Assembly: GCF_900091605.1 (NCBI RefSeq)
Contig: NZ_FMCQ01000003.1
Location: forward strand, 370,495 to 434,494
Reading direction: 5' to 3'
Length of the DNA stretch: 64,000 bases
Source of the DNA: Micromonospora tulbaghiae
GTDB taxonomy: Bacteria > Actinomycetota > Actinomycetes > Mycobacteriales > Micromonosporaceae
Shown here: one piece after another, positions 1-9,030 of the stretch
Position numbering within the stretch: the stretch's first letter is position 1
Layout: each line of letters opens with the position of its first letter
Made by a program: the position numbers and the translations under genes
The notes under the pieces: model-generated
The model's input: the letters and a program-made list of their open reading frames with translations, nothing else
Databases searched by the model: none
Told to the model about the DNA's origin: nothing

Positions 1-1
1 C

Positions 2-34
2 CCGCGGATCCTGGACGAGGATGTGGCCTCATGA
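2..34 (+). CDS. gatC: GatC C-terminus (partial)
   Basis: The last ten codons of a reading frame entering from the left edge read [10 protein letters not shown] and end in TGA. The stop overlaps the gatA start in an ATGA arrangement (31-34), which is the usual translationally coupled gatC-gatA junction. GatC is the small subunit of the GatCAB amidotransferase. Only the tail is visible, so the call rests on position immediately before gatA. Confidence 0.75.
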   Translation, partial: PRILDEDVAS

Positions 35-1506
35 CCGACCTGAGCAAGCTGACCGCCGTTGAGATCGCCGGACTGGTGGCGAGCGGCGAGACCTCCGCGG
101 TCGAGGTCACCCAGGCCCACCTGGACCGCATCGGCGCCGTCGACGACCGGGTGCACGCGTTCCTGCACGTCGACACCGAGGGGGCGCTGACGGCCGCGCG
201 TGCCGTGGACGAGCGTCGCGCCGCCGGTGAGGAGCTGGGCCCGCTCGCCGGTGTGCCGGTCGCGGTGAAGGACGTCCTCACCACGAAGGGCGTGCCGACC
301 ACTGTCGGGTCGAAGATCCTGGAGGGCTGGCGCCCGCCGTACGACTCGACCATCGTCGAGCGGCTGCGCGCCGCCGGCACGGTGATGCTCGGCAAGACGA
401 ACATGGACGAGTTCGCGATGGGCTCCTCCACCGAGTACTCGGCGTACGGGCCGACCCGCAACCCGTGGGACCTGGAGCGGATCCCGGGCGGCTCCGGCGG
501 TGGCAGCGCGGCGGCGCTGGCCGCGTACGAGGCGCCGCTGTCGATCGGCTCGGACACCGGCGGCTCGATCCGCCAGCCCGGCGCGGTCACCGGCACCGTC
601 GGCGCGAAGCCCACCTACGGCGGCACCTCCCGCTACGGCCTGGTCGCGTTCTCCTCGTCGCTGGACACGCCCGGCCCGTGCGCGCGTACCGTGCTCGACG
701 CCGCGTTGCTGCACGAGGTGATCGGCGGTCACGACCCGCGCGACTCCACCTCGATCCCGGCCCCGGTGCCGGACGTGGTGGCCGCGGCGCGGCGCGGCGC
801 GACCGGCGACCTGACCGGCGTGAAACTCGGCGTGGTCACCGAGTTCACCGGTGAGGGCGCGGAGCCGGGCGTGATGGCCGCGTTCCGCGAGTCGGTCGAG
901 GCGCTGGCGAAGCTGGGCGCCGAGATCGTCGAGATCTCCTGCCCGCACTTCAAGTACGCGCTGCCGGCCTACTACCTGATCGCGCCGAGCGAGTGCTCCT
1001 CCAACCTGGCCCGGTTCGACGGCGTCCGGTTCGGCCTACGGGTCGGCGACGACGGCAACCGGTCGCTGGAGGAGGTCATGTCGCTGACCCGCGAGGCCGG
1101 CTTCGGCCCCGAGGTCAAGCGGCGCATCATGATCGGCACGTACGCGCTCTCGTCGGGTTACTACGACGCCTACTACGGCCAGGCGCAGAAGGTCCGCACG
1201 CTGATCACGCGGGACTTCACCAGCGCGTTCGAGCAGGTCGACGCGCTGATCTCGCCGACCACGCCGTTCGTGGCGTTCCCGATCGGGTCGCGCACCGCCG
1301 ACCCGTACCAGATGTACCTGGCCGACCTGTTCACCATCCCGACGAACCTGTACGGCGGCCCGGCCATCTCGGTGCCGTGCGGCCTGTCCGACGGGCTCCC
1401 GGTCGGCTTCCAGATCATGGCGCCGACCATGGCCGACGACCGGATGTACCGGGTCGCCGCCGCGCTGGAGAGCGCCGTCGGCACGCTCACCCCGCCGACG
1501 CTCTGA
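31..1506 (+). CDS. gatA: Asp-tRNA(Asn)/Glu-tRNA(Gln) amidotransferase subunit A
   Basis: GatA is the glutamine amidohydrolase of the cytoplasmic GatCAB complex. It releases ammonia that GatB uses to convert mischarged Glu-tRNA(Gln) or Asp-tRNA(Asn) to the correct aminoacyl-tRNA. The 491-residue protein is normal length for the family. The amidase-signature triad is visible: Lys80 (PVAVKD), cis-Ser155 in the Gly/Ser-rich stretch GGSGGGSA, and nucleophile Ser179 in [10 protein letters not shown]. The ATG overlaps the gatC stop, so the two are coupled. A strong hairpin follows the stop and gatB lies 1.5 kb away behind an unrelated surface-protein gene, so gatB is probably transcribed separately here. 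Confidence 0.97.
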   Translation: MTDLSKLTAVEIAGLVASGETSAVEVTQAHLDRIGAVDDRVHAFLHVDTEGALTAARAVDERRAAGEELGPLAGVPVAVKDVLTTKGVPTTVGSKILEGWRPPYDSTIVERLRAAGTVMLGKTNMDEFAMGSSTEYSAYGPTRNPWDLERIPGGSGGGSAAALAAYEAPLSIGSDTGGSIRQPGAVTGTVGAKPTYGGTSRYGLVAFSSSLDTPGPCARTVLDAALLHEVIGGHDPRDSTSIPAPVPDVVAAARRGATGDLTGVKLGVVTEFTGEGAEPGVMAAFRESVEALAKLGAEIVEISCPHFKYALPAYYLIAPSECSSNLARFDGVRFGLRVGDDGNRSLEEVMSLTREAGFGPEVKRRIMIGTYALSSGYYDAYYGQAQKVRTLITRDFTSAFEQVDALISPTTPFVAFPIGSRTADPYQMYLADLFTIPTNLYGGPAISVPCGLSDGLPVGFQIMAPTMADDRMYRVAAALESAVGTLTPPTL

Positions 1507-1511
1507 ACCCG

Positions 1512-1546
1512 CCGGTACGGAGGAGGGTCGCCCGCCTCCGTACCGG
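1512..1546 (+). terminator. Hairpin terminator after gatA
   Basis: A perfect 12-bp stem (CCGGTACGGAGG at 1512-1523 with CCTCCGTACCGG at 1535-1546) closes an 11-nt loop six bases after the gatA stop. There is no U-tract, as is common in actinomycetes. A second GC-rich stem follows around 1556-1592. Together they probably end the gatCA transcript. Confidence 0.7.
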
Positions 1547-1739
1547 GAGACGTCCCGCGCCCGGTGCGGTCACCACGACCGCGCCGGGCGCGGCTGTCGT
1601 CGCGGCGACACGGTGATCACCGATCAGTGGATTGCCCGGGGTGACTGGCACTGGTCGAATAAACTGCGAGTCTGCTGGATCGACTGGACTGTGGCCCGCT
1701 GGCGGACGCGAGCGGTTCCGACCGAGAGCTGGATGTGCG

Positions 1740-2915
1740 ATGGGGACACTTCGCCCGGTCATGGCCCTGACGCTGGTTGCCGCATTGCTGCTGGGCGCCG
1801 CGCAACCCGCCGCCGCGCAACCGGCCACCGCCGCCACCGAGACCGTCACCATCACCTCGGGCAAGCCCCGGTCGGTCATGGACATCGGGCAGGTCTACGC
1901 GATCCACACCGTCGAGGCGACCGGTGGCTCCGGGCCGTACCGGTTGTCGGTGGCCTCGGGCGCTCTGCCGCCGGGCATGCTCGTGGTGGGGAACTCGCTC
2001 GGGGGCGCCCCCACGACGCCTGGCACGTACACGTTCACGCTGCGGATGACCGACCAGAACGACCTCTTCGACGAGCAGACGGCGACCATCGAGGCACGCG
2101 AACCGAAGGTCGTCATCACGTCGGGCAAGCCCCGGTCACCCATGTACCTCGGGCGGGTGTACGCGATCCACACCGTCGAGGCGACCGGTGGCTCCGGGCC
2201 GTACCGGTTGTCGGTGGCCTCGGGCGCTCTGCCGCCGGGCATGCTCGTGGTGGGGACGTCGCTCGGGGGCGCGCCGACCACCCCCGGCACGTACACGTTC
2301 ACGCTACGGATGACCGACAAGAACGACCGCTTCGACGAGCAGAACGCCACAGTCGTCGTCGCCGCGGCGGCGACCGCGTTCACCTCCGGCGAACCGTCAG
2401 CCGCCACCGTCGGCAAGCCGTACTCGTTCCGGTTCACCGCCGACGGTGACTCGGACATCGCGTTCGCCCTGGCCGCCGGGGCCCTGCCGGACGGCCTGAC
2501 CCTCGACGAGAAGGGCCGGCTCAGCGGCACCCCCGGCAGCGCCGGCACGTTCACCTTCACCGTCGCGGCGAAGGGGTACAGCACCAGCGCCACGAAGCAG
2601 GTGTCGCTGACCGTCGCCGCCCCGGCCCCGAGCACCCCCACGGCGACCCCGGCCGACCCGACGGCCACGCCCACCCCGGCAGACCCGACGGCCACGCCGA
2701 CGCCGAGCGATCCGGCCGGCACGCCGTCGGAGAGCAGCACCGCGGCGCCCCAGCCGACGCCCTCGCCGTCGAAGGTGAGTGGCGCGTGGCTGCCGATCAC
2801 CGGACCGGGTTCGCCGCTCGTACTGCTGCTGTTGAGCGTCGTGGCCTTCTCCGTCGGCGGCATCCTGCTCGTGCTGGCCTACAACCGTCGGCGGAGCTTC
2901 ACCACGCCCGAGTGA
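1740..2915 (+). CDS. Sortase-anchored Ig-like (putative Ig/He_PIG) repeat surface protein
   Basis: This 391-residue protein is predicted to be secreted and covalently attached to the wall. From the ATG at 1740 it begins with a hydrophobic signal peptide ending near AAAQPA. Two near-identical 88-residue modules follow, then a third diverged module of the same Ig-like fold (phrases such as [14 protein letters not shown] and [12 protein letters not shown] are typical of putative-Ig repeats). A Pro/Thr/Ser-rich spacer comes next. At residues 351-355 is LPITG, followed by a hydrophobic helix and an Arg-rich tail, a complete sortase sorting signal. No catalytic domain is seen, so adhesion or a structural role is inferred. 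It sits between gatA and gatB on the same strand. An upstream in-frame start at 1632 exists but would bury the signal peptide. Confidence 0.8.
   Translation: MGTLRPVMALTLVAALLLGAAQPAAAQPATAATETVTITSGKPRSVMDIGQVYAIHTVEATGGSGPYRLSVASGALPPGMLVVGNSLGGAPTTPGTYTFTLRMTDQNDLFDEQTATIEAREPKVVITSGKPRSPMYLGRVYAIHTVEATGGSGPYRLSVASGALPPGMLVVGTSLGGAPTTPGTYTFTLRMTDKNDRFDEQNATVVVAAAATAFTSGEPSAATVGKPYSFRFTADGDSDIAFALAAGALPDGLTLDEKGRLSGTPGSAGTFTFTVAAKGYSTSATKQVSLTVAAPAPSTPTATPADPTATPTPADPTATPTPSDPAGTPSESSTAAPQPTPSPSKVSGAWLPITGPGSPLVLLLLSVVAFSVGGILLVLAYNRRRSFTTPE
1847..2374 (+). repeat. Intragenic 264-bp tandem repeat (two units)
   Basis: Two direct units with a 264-bp (88-codon) period encode the first two Ig-like modules. 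The stretch 1896-1992 is identical base for base to 2160-2256 (97 bp), synonymous sites included, while flanking parts of the unit differ. This indicates recent duplication or local gene conversion. Confidence 0.85.
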
Positions 2916-3012
2916 CGCCCGGCCGAGGCCGGGTAGGCGGAGCGGTAGGCTTGGCGGCGTTGTGTCCGGATGCCGCCGTGGGCCGGCTACCGCCTGCAAA
3001 GCTGGAGTTCTC

Positions 3013-4506
3013 ATGACCACGACGCTGCCCGCGTACGACGAGGTCGTCGCGCGCTTCGAACCGGTGATCGGCCTGGAGACCCACGTCGAACTGGGCACGA
3101 ACACCAAGATGTGGTGCGGCTGCCCGACCGACTTCGGCGGCGAGCCGAACACCCGGGTCTGCCCGGTCTGCCTCGGCCTGCCCGGCTCGCTGCCGGTGGC
3201 GAACAAGGCCGCCATCGAGGCGACCATCCGGATCGGGCTGGCGCTGAACTGCTCGATCGCCGAATGGTGCCGGTTCGCCCGGAAGAACTACTTCTACCCG
3301 GACATGCCGAAGAACTTCCAGATCAGCCAGTACGACGAGCCGCTGTGCTTCGACGGCTACCTGGACGTCGAGGTCAACGGCGAGATGGTGCGCATCGGCA
3401 TCGAGCGGGTGCACCTGGAGGAGGACACCGGCAAGACGCTGCACGTCGGCGGCGCCACCGGCCGCATCCACGGCGCCACCGAGTCGCTCGTCGACTACAA
3501 CCGGGCCGGCATCCCGCTCGTCGAGATCGTCACCAAGCCCATCCCCGGCACCGGCGCGCTCGCGCCCGAGGTCGCCCGCGCGTACGTCGCCGAGCTGCGT
3601 GACGTGATCCGCTCGCTCGGCGTCTCCGACGTGCGGATGGAGGAGGGCTCGCTGCGCTGCGACGTCAACACGTCGCTGAACCGGCCGGGTGAGGAGTGGG
3701 GCACCCGCACCGAGACGAAGAACGTCAACTCGCTGCGCTCGGTCGAGCGGGCGGTCCGCTCGGAGATGCTGCGCCAGGCGTCGGTGCTGGAGGCGGGCGG
3801 CCGGATCACCCAGGAGACCCGGCACTTCCACGAGGACACCGGCGACACCACGTCGGGCCGGTCCAAGGAGACCGCCACCGACTACCGGTACTTCCCGGAG
3901 CCGGACCTGGTGCCGCTGGCCCCGGACACCGCGTGGGTGGCCGAGCTGAAGGCCGCCCTGCCGGAGCTGCCGCGGCTGCGCCGCAAGCGGATCCAGCAGG
4001 ACTGGGGCCTGTCCGACCTCGACATGCAGTCGGTGGTCAACGCCGGCGCGGTCGAGCTGATCGAGGCGACTGTGGCCGCGGGCGCCACCCCGGCCGCCGC
4101 CCGCAAGTGGTGGCTGGGCGAGCTGTCCCGCCGCGCCAACGAGACCGGCGTGGAGCTGGCCGACGTGGGCGCGACCCCGGCCCAGGTCGCCGAGCTCCAG
4201 GGTCTTGTCGACGCCGGCAAGCTCAACGACAAGCTGGCCCGTACCGTGCTGGAGGGCGTGGTGGCCGGCGAGGGCTCGCCGACCGAGATCATGACCAACC
4301 GCAACCTGGAGGTCGTGTCGGACACCGGCGCGCTCACCGCCGCCGTGGACGAGGCGATCGCCGCCAACCCGGACGTCGCCGACAAGATCCGCAGCGGCAA
4401 GGTCGCGGCGGCCGGCGCGCTCGTCGGCGCGGTCATGAAGACCACCCGCGGCCAGGCGGACGCGAAGACCGTCCGCGAGCTGATCCTGGCGCGGCTCGGC
4501 GCCTGA
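3013..4506 (+). CDS. gatB: Asp-tRNA(Asn)/Glu-tRNA(Gln) amidotransferase subunit B
   Basis: GatB is the tRNA-binding and transamidating subunit of GatCAB. It phosphorylates the mischarged Glu/Asp-tRNA and accepts ammonia channelled from GatA. The 497-residue protein starts with the family hallmark [15 protein letters not shown], carries a Cys cluster near residues 36-56 (WCGCP, CPVCLG) typical of zinc-binding GatB, and ends with the GatB/YqeY helical tail ([15 protein letters not shown]). The ATG at 3013 follows a GGAG at 3004-3007; a longer in-frame start upstream adds residues not typical of GatB. Confidence 0.96.
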   Translation: MTTTLPAYDEVVARFEPVIGLETHVELGTNTKMWCGCPTDFGGEPNTRVCPVCLGLPGSLPVANKAAIEATIRIGLALNCSIAEWCRFARKNYFYPDMPKNFQISQYDEPLCFDGYLDVEVNGEMVRIGIERVHLEEDTGKTLHVGGATGRIHGATESLVDYNRAGIPLVEIVTKPIPGTGALAPEVARAYVAELRDVIRSLGVSDVRMEEGSLRCDVNTSLNRPGEEWGTRTETKNVNSLRSVERAVRSEMLRQASVLEAGGRITQETRHFHEDTGDTTSGRSKETATDYRYFPEPDLVPLAPDTAWVAELKAALPELPRLRRKRIQQDWGLSDLDMQSVVNAGAVELIEATVAAGATPAAARKWWLGELSRRANETGVELADVGATPAQVAELQGLVDAGKLNDKLARTVLEGVVAGEGSPTEIMTNRNLEVVSDTGALTAAVDEAIAANPDVADKIRSGKVAAAGALVGAVMKTTRGQADAKTVRELILARLGA

Positions 4507-4517
4507 CCCGGTCGTGT

Positions 4518-4545
4518 GGGCCCTTTCCCGGCAGGGGAGGGGCCC
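4518..4545 (+). terminator. Hairpin after gatB
   Basis: The arm GGGCCCTTTCCC pairs, with one mismatch and wobbles, with GGGGAGGGGCCC across a four-base loop beginning 12 bases after the gatB stop. The 3' arm runs into TTCG. Likely gatB terminator. Confidence 0.6.
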
Positions 4546-4602
4546 TTCGTCCGCTCCTCACCCCGCAGAGGGCGTCAACGGCGACGCCCGGATGGAGTCA
4601 CC

Positions 4603-6960
4603 GTGAACCAGCACGACCTCGACGTCCTCGACGAGATCCAGCGCCGGGTGCTCTGGCTCGCCACCCGCATCGTCGACGCGGCCAACCACGACCGCGACAC
4701 CGGTGACGGGGTCAAGGTCGGCGGCCACCAGGCGTCCAGCGCCTCCCTGGTCACCGCGATGACCGCGCTCTGGTTCCACCACCTGGACGCCGAGGACCGG
4801 GTCGCGGTGAAGCCGCACGCCTCGCCGGTGTTCCACGCGATCCAGTACCTGCTCGGCAACCTCGACAAGTCGTACCTGCCGAAGCTGCGGGCGCGCGGCG
4901 GGCTCCAGTCGTACCCCTCGCGCACCAAGGACCCGGACGAGGTGGACTTCTCCACCGGCTCGGTCGGCCTGGGCGCCGCCGCGCCGCTGTTCGCCGCCGT
5001 CACCCGCCGCTACGTCGACGCGCACTTCGGCCCGCGCCCGCACTCCCGGTTCGTCGCCATTCTCGGCGACGCCGAGCTGGACGAGGGCAACATCTGGGAG
5101 GCGGTCGCCGACCCGGCCACCACCGGGCTGGGCAACGTGATGTGGCTCGTCGACTTCAACCGCCAGTCGCTGGACCGGGTCGTACCGGGCATCCGGATCA
5201 ACCAGTGGCGCGGCCAGTTCGAGGCCGGCGGCTGGCACGTCGTGGAGGTCAAGTACGGCCGCAAGCTCGCCGAGGCGTACGCCCGGCCGGGCGGCGAGGC
5301 GCTGCGCGACTGGATCGACCGGATGCCGAACGAGCAGTACCAGTCGCTGTTCGGGCTGACCGGGCCGGCGCTGCGCAAGCAGTTCCTGGACGGCGCGCCG
5401 GCCGAGGTGGCCGCCATCGTCGCCGACATCGGCGACGACGAGCTGGGCCCGCTCGTCACCGACCTGGGCGGGCACGACGCGCAGGCCATGCTCGACGCGT
5501 ACGCCCAGTGCGACGCGGTCACCGACCGGCCCAGCGTGGTCTTCGCGTACACCGTGAAGGGCTGGGGCCTGCCGATCGCCGGCAACCCGCGCAACCACTC
5601 GGCGCTGCTCACCACCGAACAGGTCGACGTGCTGCGCGCCGCGCAGGGCCTCACCGCCGAGACCGAGTGGGACCGCCTCGACCCGGCGTCCCCGGCCGGC
5701 ATCCGGGCCGGCGAACGCCGGGAGGCGCTGTCCCGCCCGCCGCGCGAGCGGGCGCTGGGCGTCACCGTTCCGGAGACCACGCGGGTACGCGCGAACAAGC
5801 CGGTCTCCACCCAGGAGGTCTTCGGCCGGGTGCTCGTCGACCTGGCCCGCGATCCGCAGGTGGCGCCCTACCTGGTGACCACCGCGCCGGACGTGGCGAC
5901 CTCGACCAACCTGGCCGGATTCATCAACAAGACGGGGGTCTTCGCCCCGACCGAGCAGCGTTCCTGGACCGAGGACCGGATGCTGCGGTGGACCGAGAGC
6001 CCCGCCGGGCAGCACATCGAACTGGGCATCTCGGAGATGAACCTGTTCCTGCTGCTGGGCCAGCTCGGCCTGTCGTGGGACCTGTCCGGCCAGCCGCTGC
6101 TGCCGATCGGAACCGTCTACGACCCGTTCGTGCTGCGCGGTCTCGACGCGTTCCTCTACGGCACGTACTCCGGTTCCCGGTTCGTGGTGGCCGGCACCCC
6201 GTCGGGCATCACGCTGGCCCCCGAGGGCGGGGCACACCAGTCCACGATCACCGCCTCGGTCGGCCTGGAGCTGCCAGGGGTGACGTTCCTGGAGCCCGCG
6301 TACGCCGGCAGCCTCGACTGGCTGCTCTGCGACGCGCTCGGGCAGATCGCCGGCGGGTCCGCGCCCGCAGCGACCGCCGCGCCGGCCGAGGACGGGGCGT
6401 ACTACTTCCGCCTCAGCACCCGGCCGATCGACCAGGCGCCGTTCGAGGCGGCCCGGGCGCGACTCGGGGACGCCGTGCTGCGGCGGCAGGTGGTGGCCGG
6501 CGCGTACCGGCTCGTCGACGCGCACCAGGCGTACCCCGATCTGGCTGATGCCCCGGTCGTGCAGCTCGCCGCCTCCGGCGCGGTGCTGCCGGAGGTGCTC
6601 GCGGCCGCCGCGGAGCTGGCGGAGGAGGGCGTGGCCGCGCACGTGGTCGACGTGACCAGCCTGGACCGGCTCTACCGCGCGTGGCAGCGGACGCTGCGTC
6701 AGGGCGTGCGGACCGCGACCGTGCCGAGCGTGCCCGGCGCGCTGCGGTCGGCGTTCGCCGACCGGGTGCCGGTGGTCACCGTGCACGACGCGGCCTCGCA
6801 CGCGATGGCGTGGCTCGGCTCGGCGGTCGGCGCCCCGGCGGTGCCGCTCGGCGTGGACGAGTTCGGCCAGTCCGGCAGCGTCCGGGAGCTGTACGAGCTG
6901 CACGACCTGCTGCCCGGCAGCATCGTCAACGCCGCGCTGGCCGCGATCGCGCTGCGCTGA
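4603..6960 (+). CDS. AceE/transketolase-like thiamine-diphosphate enzyme
   Basis: The 785-residue protein resembles single-chain 2-oxoacid dehydrogenase E1 (AceE-type) and transketolases. The N-terminal part holds GDAELDE...WLVDFN, the ThDP/Mg-binding motif of the GDG-x(n)-N type, preceded by GGLQSYP and SVGLGAA, both characteristic of AceE. The middle contains a pyrimidine-binding region (EQRSWTEDRM, LGISEMNLFLLLGQLGLS) and the end is a transketolase C-domain (VDVTSLDRLY, DEFGQSG). It is shorter than typical AceE (about 890 residues). The exact substrate, pyruvate or another 2-keto compound, cannot be read from sequence. The GTG at 4603 has GGAG at 4594-4597. It appears monocistronic between gatB and a non-coding region. 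Confidence 0.8.
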   Translation: MNQHDLDVLDEIQRRVLWLATRIVDAANHDRDTGDGVKVGGHQASSASLVTAMTALWFHHLDAEDRVAVKPHASPVFHAIQYLLGNLDKSYLPKLRARGGLQSYPSRTKDPDEVDFSTGSVGLGAAAPLFAAVTRRYVDAHFGPRPHSRFVAILGDAELDEGNIWEAVADPATTGLGNVMWLVDFNRQSLDRVVPGIRINQWRGQFEAGGWHVVEVKYGRKLAEAYARPGGEALRDWIDRMPNEQYQSLFGLTGPALRKQFLDGAPAEVAAIVADIGDDELGPLVTDLGGHDAQAMLDAYAQCDAVTDRPSVVFAYTVKGWGLPIAGNPRNHSALLTTEQVDVLRAAQGLTAETEWDRLDPASPAGIRAGERREALSRPPRERALGVTVPETTRVRANKPVSTQEVFGRVLVDLARDPQVAPYLVTTAPDVATSTNLAGFINKTGVFAPTEQRSWTEDRMLRWTESPAGQHIELGISEMNLFLLLGQLGLSWDLSGQPLLPIGTVYDPFVLRGLDAFLYGTYSGSRFVVAGTPSGITLAPEGGAHQSTITASVGLELPGVTFLEPAYAGSLDWLLCDALGQIAGGSAPAATAAPAEDGAYYFRLSTRPIDQAPFEAARARLGDAVLRRQVVAGAYRLVDAHQAYPDLADAPVVQLAASGAVLPEVLAAAAELAEEGVAAHVVDVTSLDRLYRAWQRTLRQGVRTATVPSVPGALRSAFADRVPVVTVHDAASHAMAWLGSAVGAPAVPLGVDEFGQSGSVRELYELHDLLPGSIVNAALAAIALR

Positions 6961-7070
6961 GGCTTCTCCGTTGCGCTGAGCGCATCGTGTCAAGGGGCCG
7001 CCGCGGTCCGCGTCTCGGTCGAGCCTAGGCAGTGTTCCTCACGGAACGTCACCGCCGATCCGGTTGCGGG

Positions 7071-7238
7071 GAGTAACCGCCTCTCGCAGCCGAAGGGGTT
7101 GCCTCGCGGCCCCTTTGCTCTGCAGCCATATCCGCAGCACCCCTTCTGAGCTGGGGTGGAGCGGTCCGCGTCGCTGCTCTGCAGCCACCCATGCGGTTAC
7201 TCTCGGTGTCTGCTGCGCCGATGGGTGCAGAGCAAAGG
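7071..7238. repeat. Interleaved inverted repeats in a 400-bp gene-free stretch
   Basis: The gap 6961-7363 has no convincing gene. GAGTAACCGC (7071-7080) is the exact reverse complement of GCGGTTACTC (7193-7202). CCTTTGCTCTGCAGCCAT (7112-7129) matches the reverse complement of 7221-7238 with one mismatch. A third, direct copy of the CTCTGCAGCCA core lies at 7178-7188 and can also pair with 7221-7236. The A-B-A'-B' order would give a pseudoknot if both stems formed in one RNA. Function is unknown; it may be a dispersed repeat or a structured RNA. Confidence 0.6.
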
Positions 7239-7363
7239 CCGCGGCGGGGCATCCCGGTGCCCGACAGTTTCATGACGCCGAGTGACCGGGTGCCTCGCGT
7301 GGCAAGGGGCCGGGCGTGAGGGACCGCGAGAAGCAGGGAAGAACGGGAGCAGGCGCGGGACGG

Positions 7364-8977
7364 TCAGCTGGTGGGTGTGGGGCTCAGGGTCGTCGTACCT
7401 GGCGACGGCGACTCCGAAGGGCCGCGGGTCGGGGTCGGGGTGACCGGCACCTGGTCGCCCTTGGCCGGGTCGCGGATGACGTGCCGCTCCAGGTTGACCT
7501 GCGACTGCCCGGTGCCGCCCACGGTGATCTCGTCGTACGCCTGGAGCAGCTTCTGCTGGTCGAAGTAGAGCACCGTCATGGTCAGCGGGGTCGGCTTCTC
7601 GCCCTCCAGGCCCCGCAGCCCGGCCCCGCCGGTCGAGCCCTGCACCATCAGCGTGGTCGGCTGTTTGCCCTCGACCTGCGGCAGCTTCGACACCTGCCGG
7701 GAGTGGGTGTGCCCGGAGAGCACCAGCGGGCAGGTGCCGGAGAGCGGACCCGCCGAGGCGGGGTCGTGGATGAGCGCGATGTCCACCTTGCGCGGCGACT
7801 TCTCGATCGTGGCGGCCAGCTGTTCACCGGCGCCGATCACCTGGTCGGCGACGGCCGAGGTGAGACCGCTGCCGGCCGGTGAGGTCTCCTTGTCCGGGGT
7901 GAAGCGGGGATCGCCGATGCCGGCGATGGTCAGGCCGCCGACCGTCGTGACCGAGTTGTTCAGCACGATCGCGTTCGGCTGCTGCGCCACGGCGGCGGCG
8001 GTGCGCGGCGAGTCGTGGTTGCCGCGGATGAACACGTACGGCTTCTTGAGCAGGCCGATCGAGCCGACGAACGACGCCTCCGGCTCGCTGCCCCAGTCGG
8101 TCATGTCGCCGGTGTCGACCACCACGTCGATGCCGAACTGCTCGACCACGGTACGGATCAGCTGCCACCCGGTCGGGTTGAGGTGGATGTCCGACACGTG
8201 CAGCACCCGGGTGGTGCCGGGCGACGGTTGCACCACGGGCAGGGCGGAGACGGTGGTGTAGAGCTTGCTGACGTTGCCGACCAGCCGCTGGAGCTGCTCG
8301 GCGTACTTGGTGTAGTCGTTCGCGATCCGCCGCGCGTCACCGACGATCGCCGGCGCGTTGACCAGCAGGCCCTCGTACCGGGGCTCCTCGATGGCCTGCG
8401 GGCGTAGGGTGCTGGCGGCGGTCCCGAGGCTGCCAGCCGTGATGACGAGCGCCATGCCGCCGGCCCACGCGGTACGCCGGACGTCCCGGAAGACGAGCGC
8501 CGCCAGGATCAGCGTGGCCAGCACCACCGAGGCGAGCGTACGCAGCCCGAGCCGCATCACGCCGTCGCGGACGTCCTGGACCGCCGACTGGCTGGCCCGG
8601 CTGATGCTGGCCGGGTCGTCGATGAGCGCCTCGGTGCGCCCCTGGTCGAGCGAACCCACCTCGACGGTCAGGTACGCCGGGCCGTCGTGGCTGTCCAGCA
8701 GCAGCGCGCCCAGCGGCGGGATGTCGACGGTCGTGCCGCCGGACAGCGACGGGCTGAGCTTCAGCTCGGCCCGGAACGGGCCGATGTCGGTGCCGACGTG
8801 GCCGCCCGCGTACGTGCCGACGACGATGCCGCCGAGCGTGACCGCGAGCAGAGCCAGGACGACACCCAGCCGGCGCAGCCGGTGACCGGGACGCCAGGCC
8901 GCCCAGCGGCGGGCGCGCCCGCGCTCCGGAGACGTCTCGTCCCCGGTGCGGTGCTGTTCGTTCTCGTGCCCGTCCAT
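7364..8977 (-). CDS. Membrane-anchored metallophosphoesterase
   Basis: The 537-residue protein is a calcineurin-like metal-dependent phosphoesterase tethered to the membrane. Hydrophobic helices lie near residues 37-58 and 148-190 with a probably extracytoplasmic domain between them. The catalytic domain begins near residue 256 with all metal-ligand motifs: D263-x-H265 (SDIHLNPTG), GD at 290-291 (TGDMTDWG), GNHD at 319-322, and GHTHSR further on. The tail is Pro/Ser/Thr-rich. The substrate is unknown; the family includes nucleotide, phospholipid and protein phosphatases. It lies 53 bp downstream of the PQQ-type dehydrogenase gene on the same strand and could be co-transcribed with it. Confidence 0.85.
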   Translation of the reverse strand: MDGHENEQHRTGDETSPERGRARRWAAWRPGHRLRRLGVVLALLAVTLGGIVVGTYAGGHVGTDIGPFRAELKLSPSLSGGTTVDIPPLGALLLDSHDGPAYLTVEVGSLDQGRTEALIDDPASISRASQSAVQDVRDGVMRLGLRTLASVVLATLILAALVFRDVRRTAWAGGMALVITAGSLGTAASTLRPQAIEEPRYEGLLVNAPAIVGDARRIANDYTKYAEQLQRLVGNVSKLYTTVSALPVVQPSPGTTRVLHVSDIHLNPTGWQLIRTVVEQFGIDVVVDTGDMTDWGSEPEASFVGSIGLLKKPYVFIRGNHDSPRTAAAVAQQPNAIVLNNSVTTVGGLTIAGIGDPRFTPDKETSPAGSGLTSAVADQVIGAGEQLAATIEKSPRKVDIALIHDPASAGPLSGTCPLVLSGHTHSRQVSKLPQVEGKQPTTLMVQGSTGGAGLRGLEGEKPTPLTMTVLYFDQQKLLQAYDEITVGGTGQSQVNLERHVIRDPAKGDQVPVTPTPTRGPSESPSPGTTTLSPTPTS

Positions 8978-9030
8978 GCTGAGATCCTGACCTGCCCCTT
9001 GAGCGATCTTGACAAACCCGGTGGGCTGGA

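Noticed and set aside
4558-6993. Uninterrupted 811-codon frame on the minus strand
   Set aside because: It is the complement of the AceE-like gene. High GC leaves stop-free antisense frames; its Arg/His/Gly-rich translation resembles no protein.
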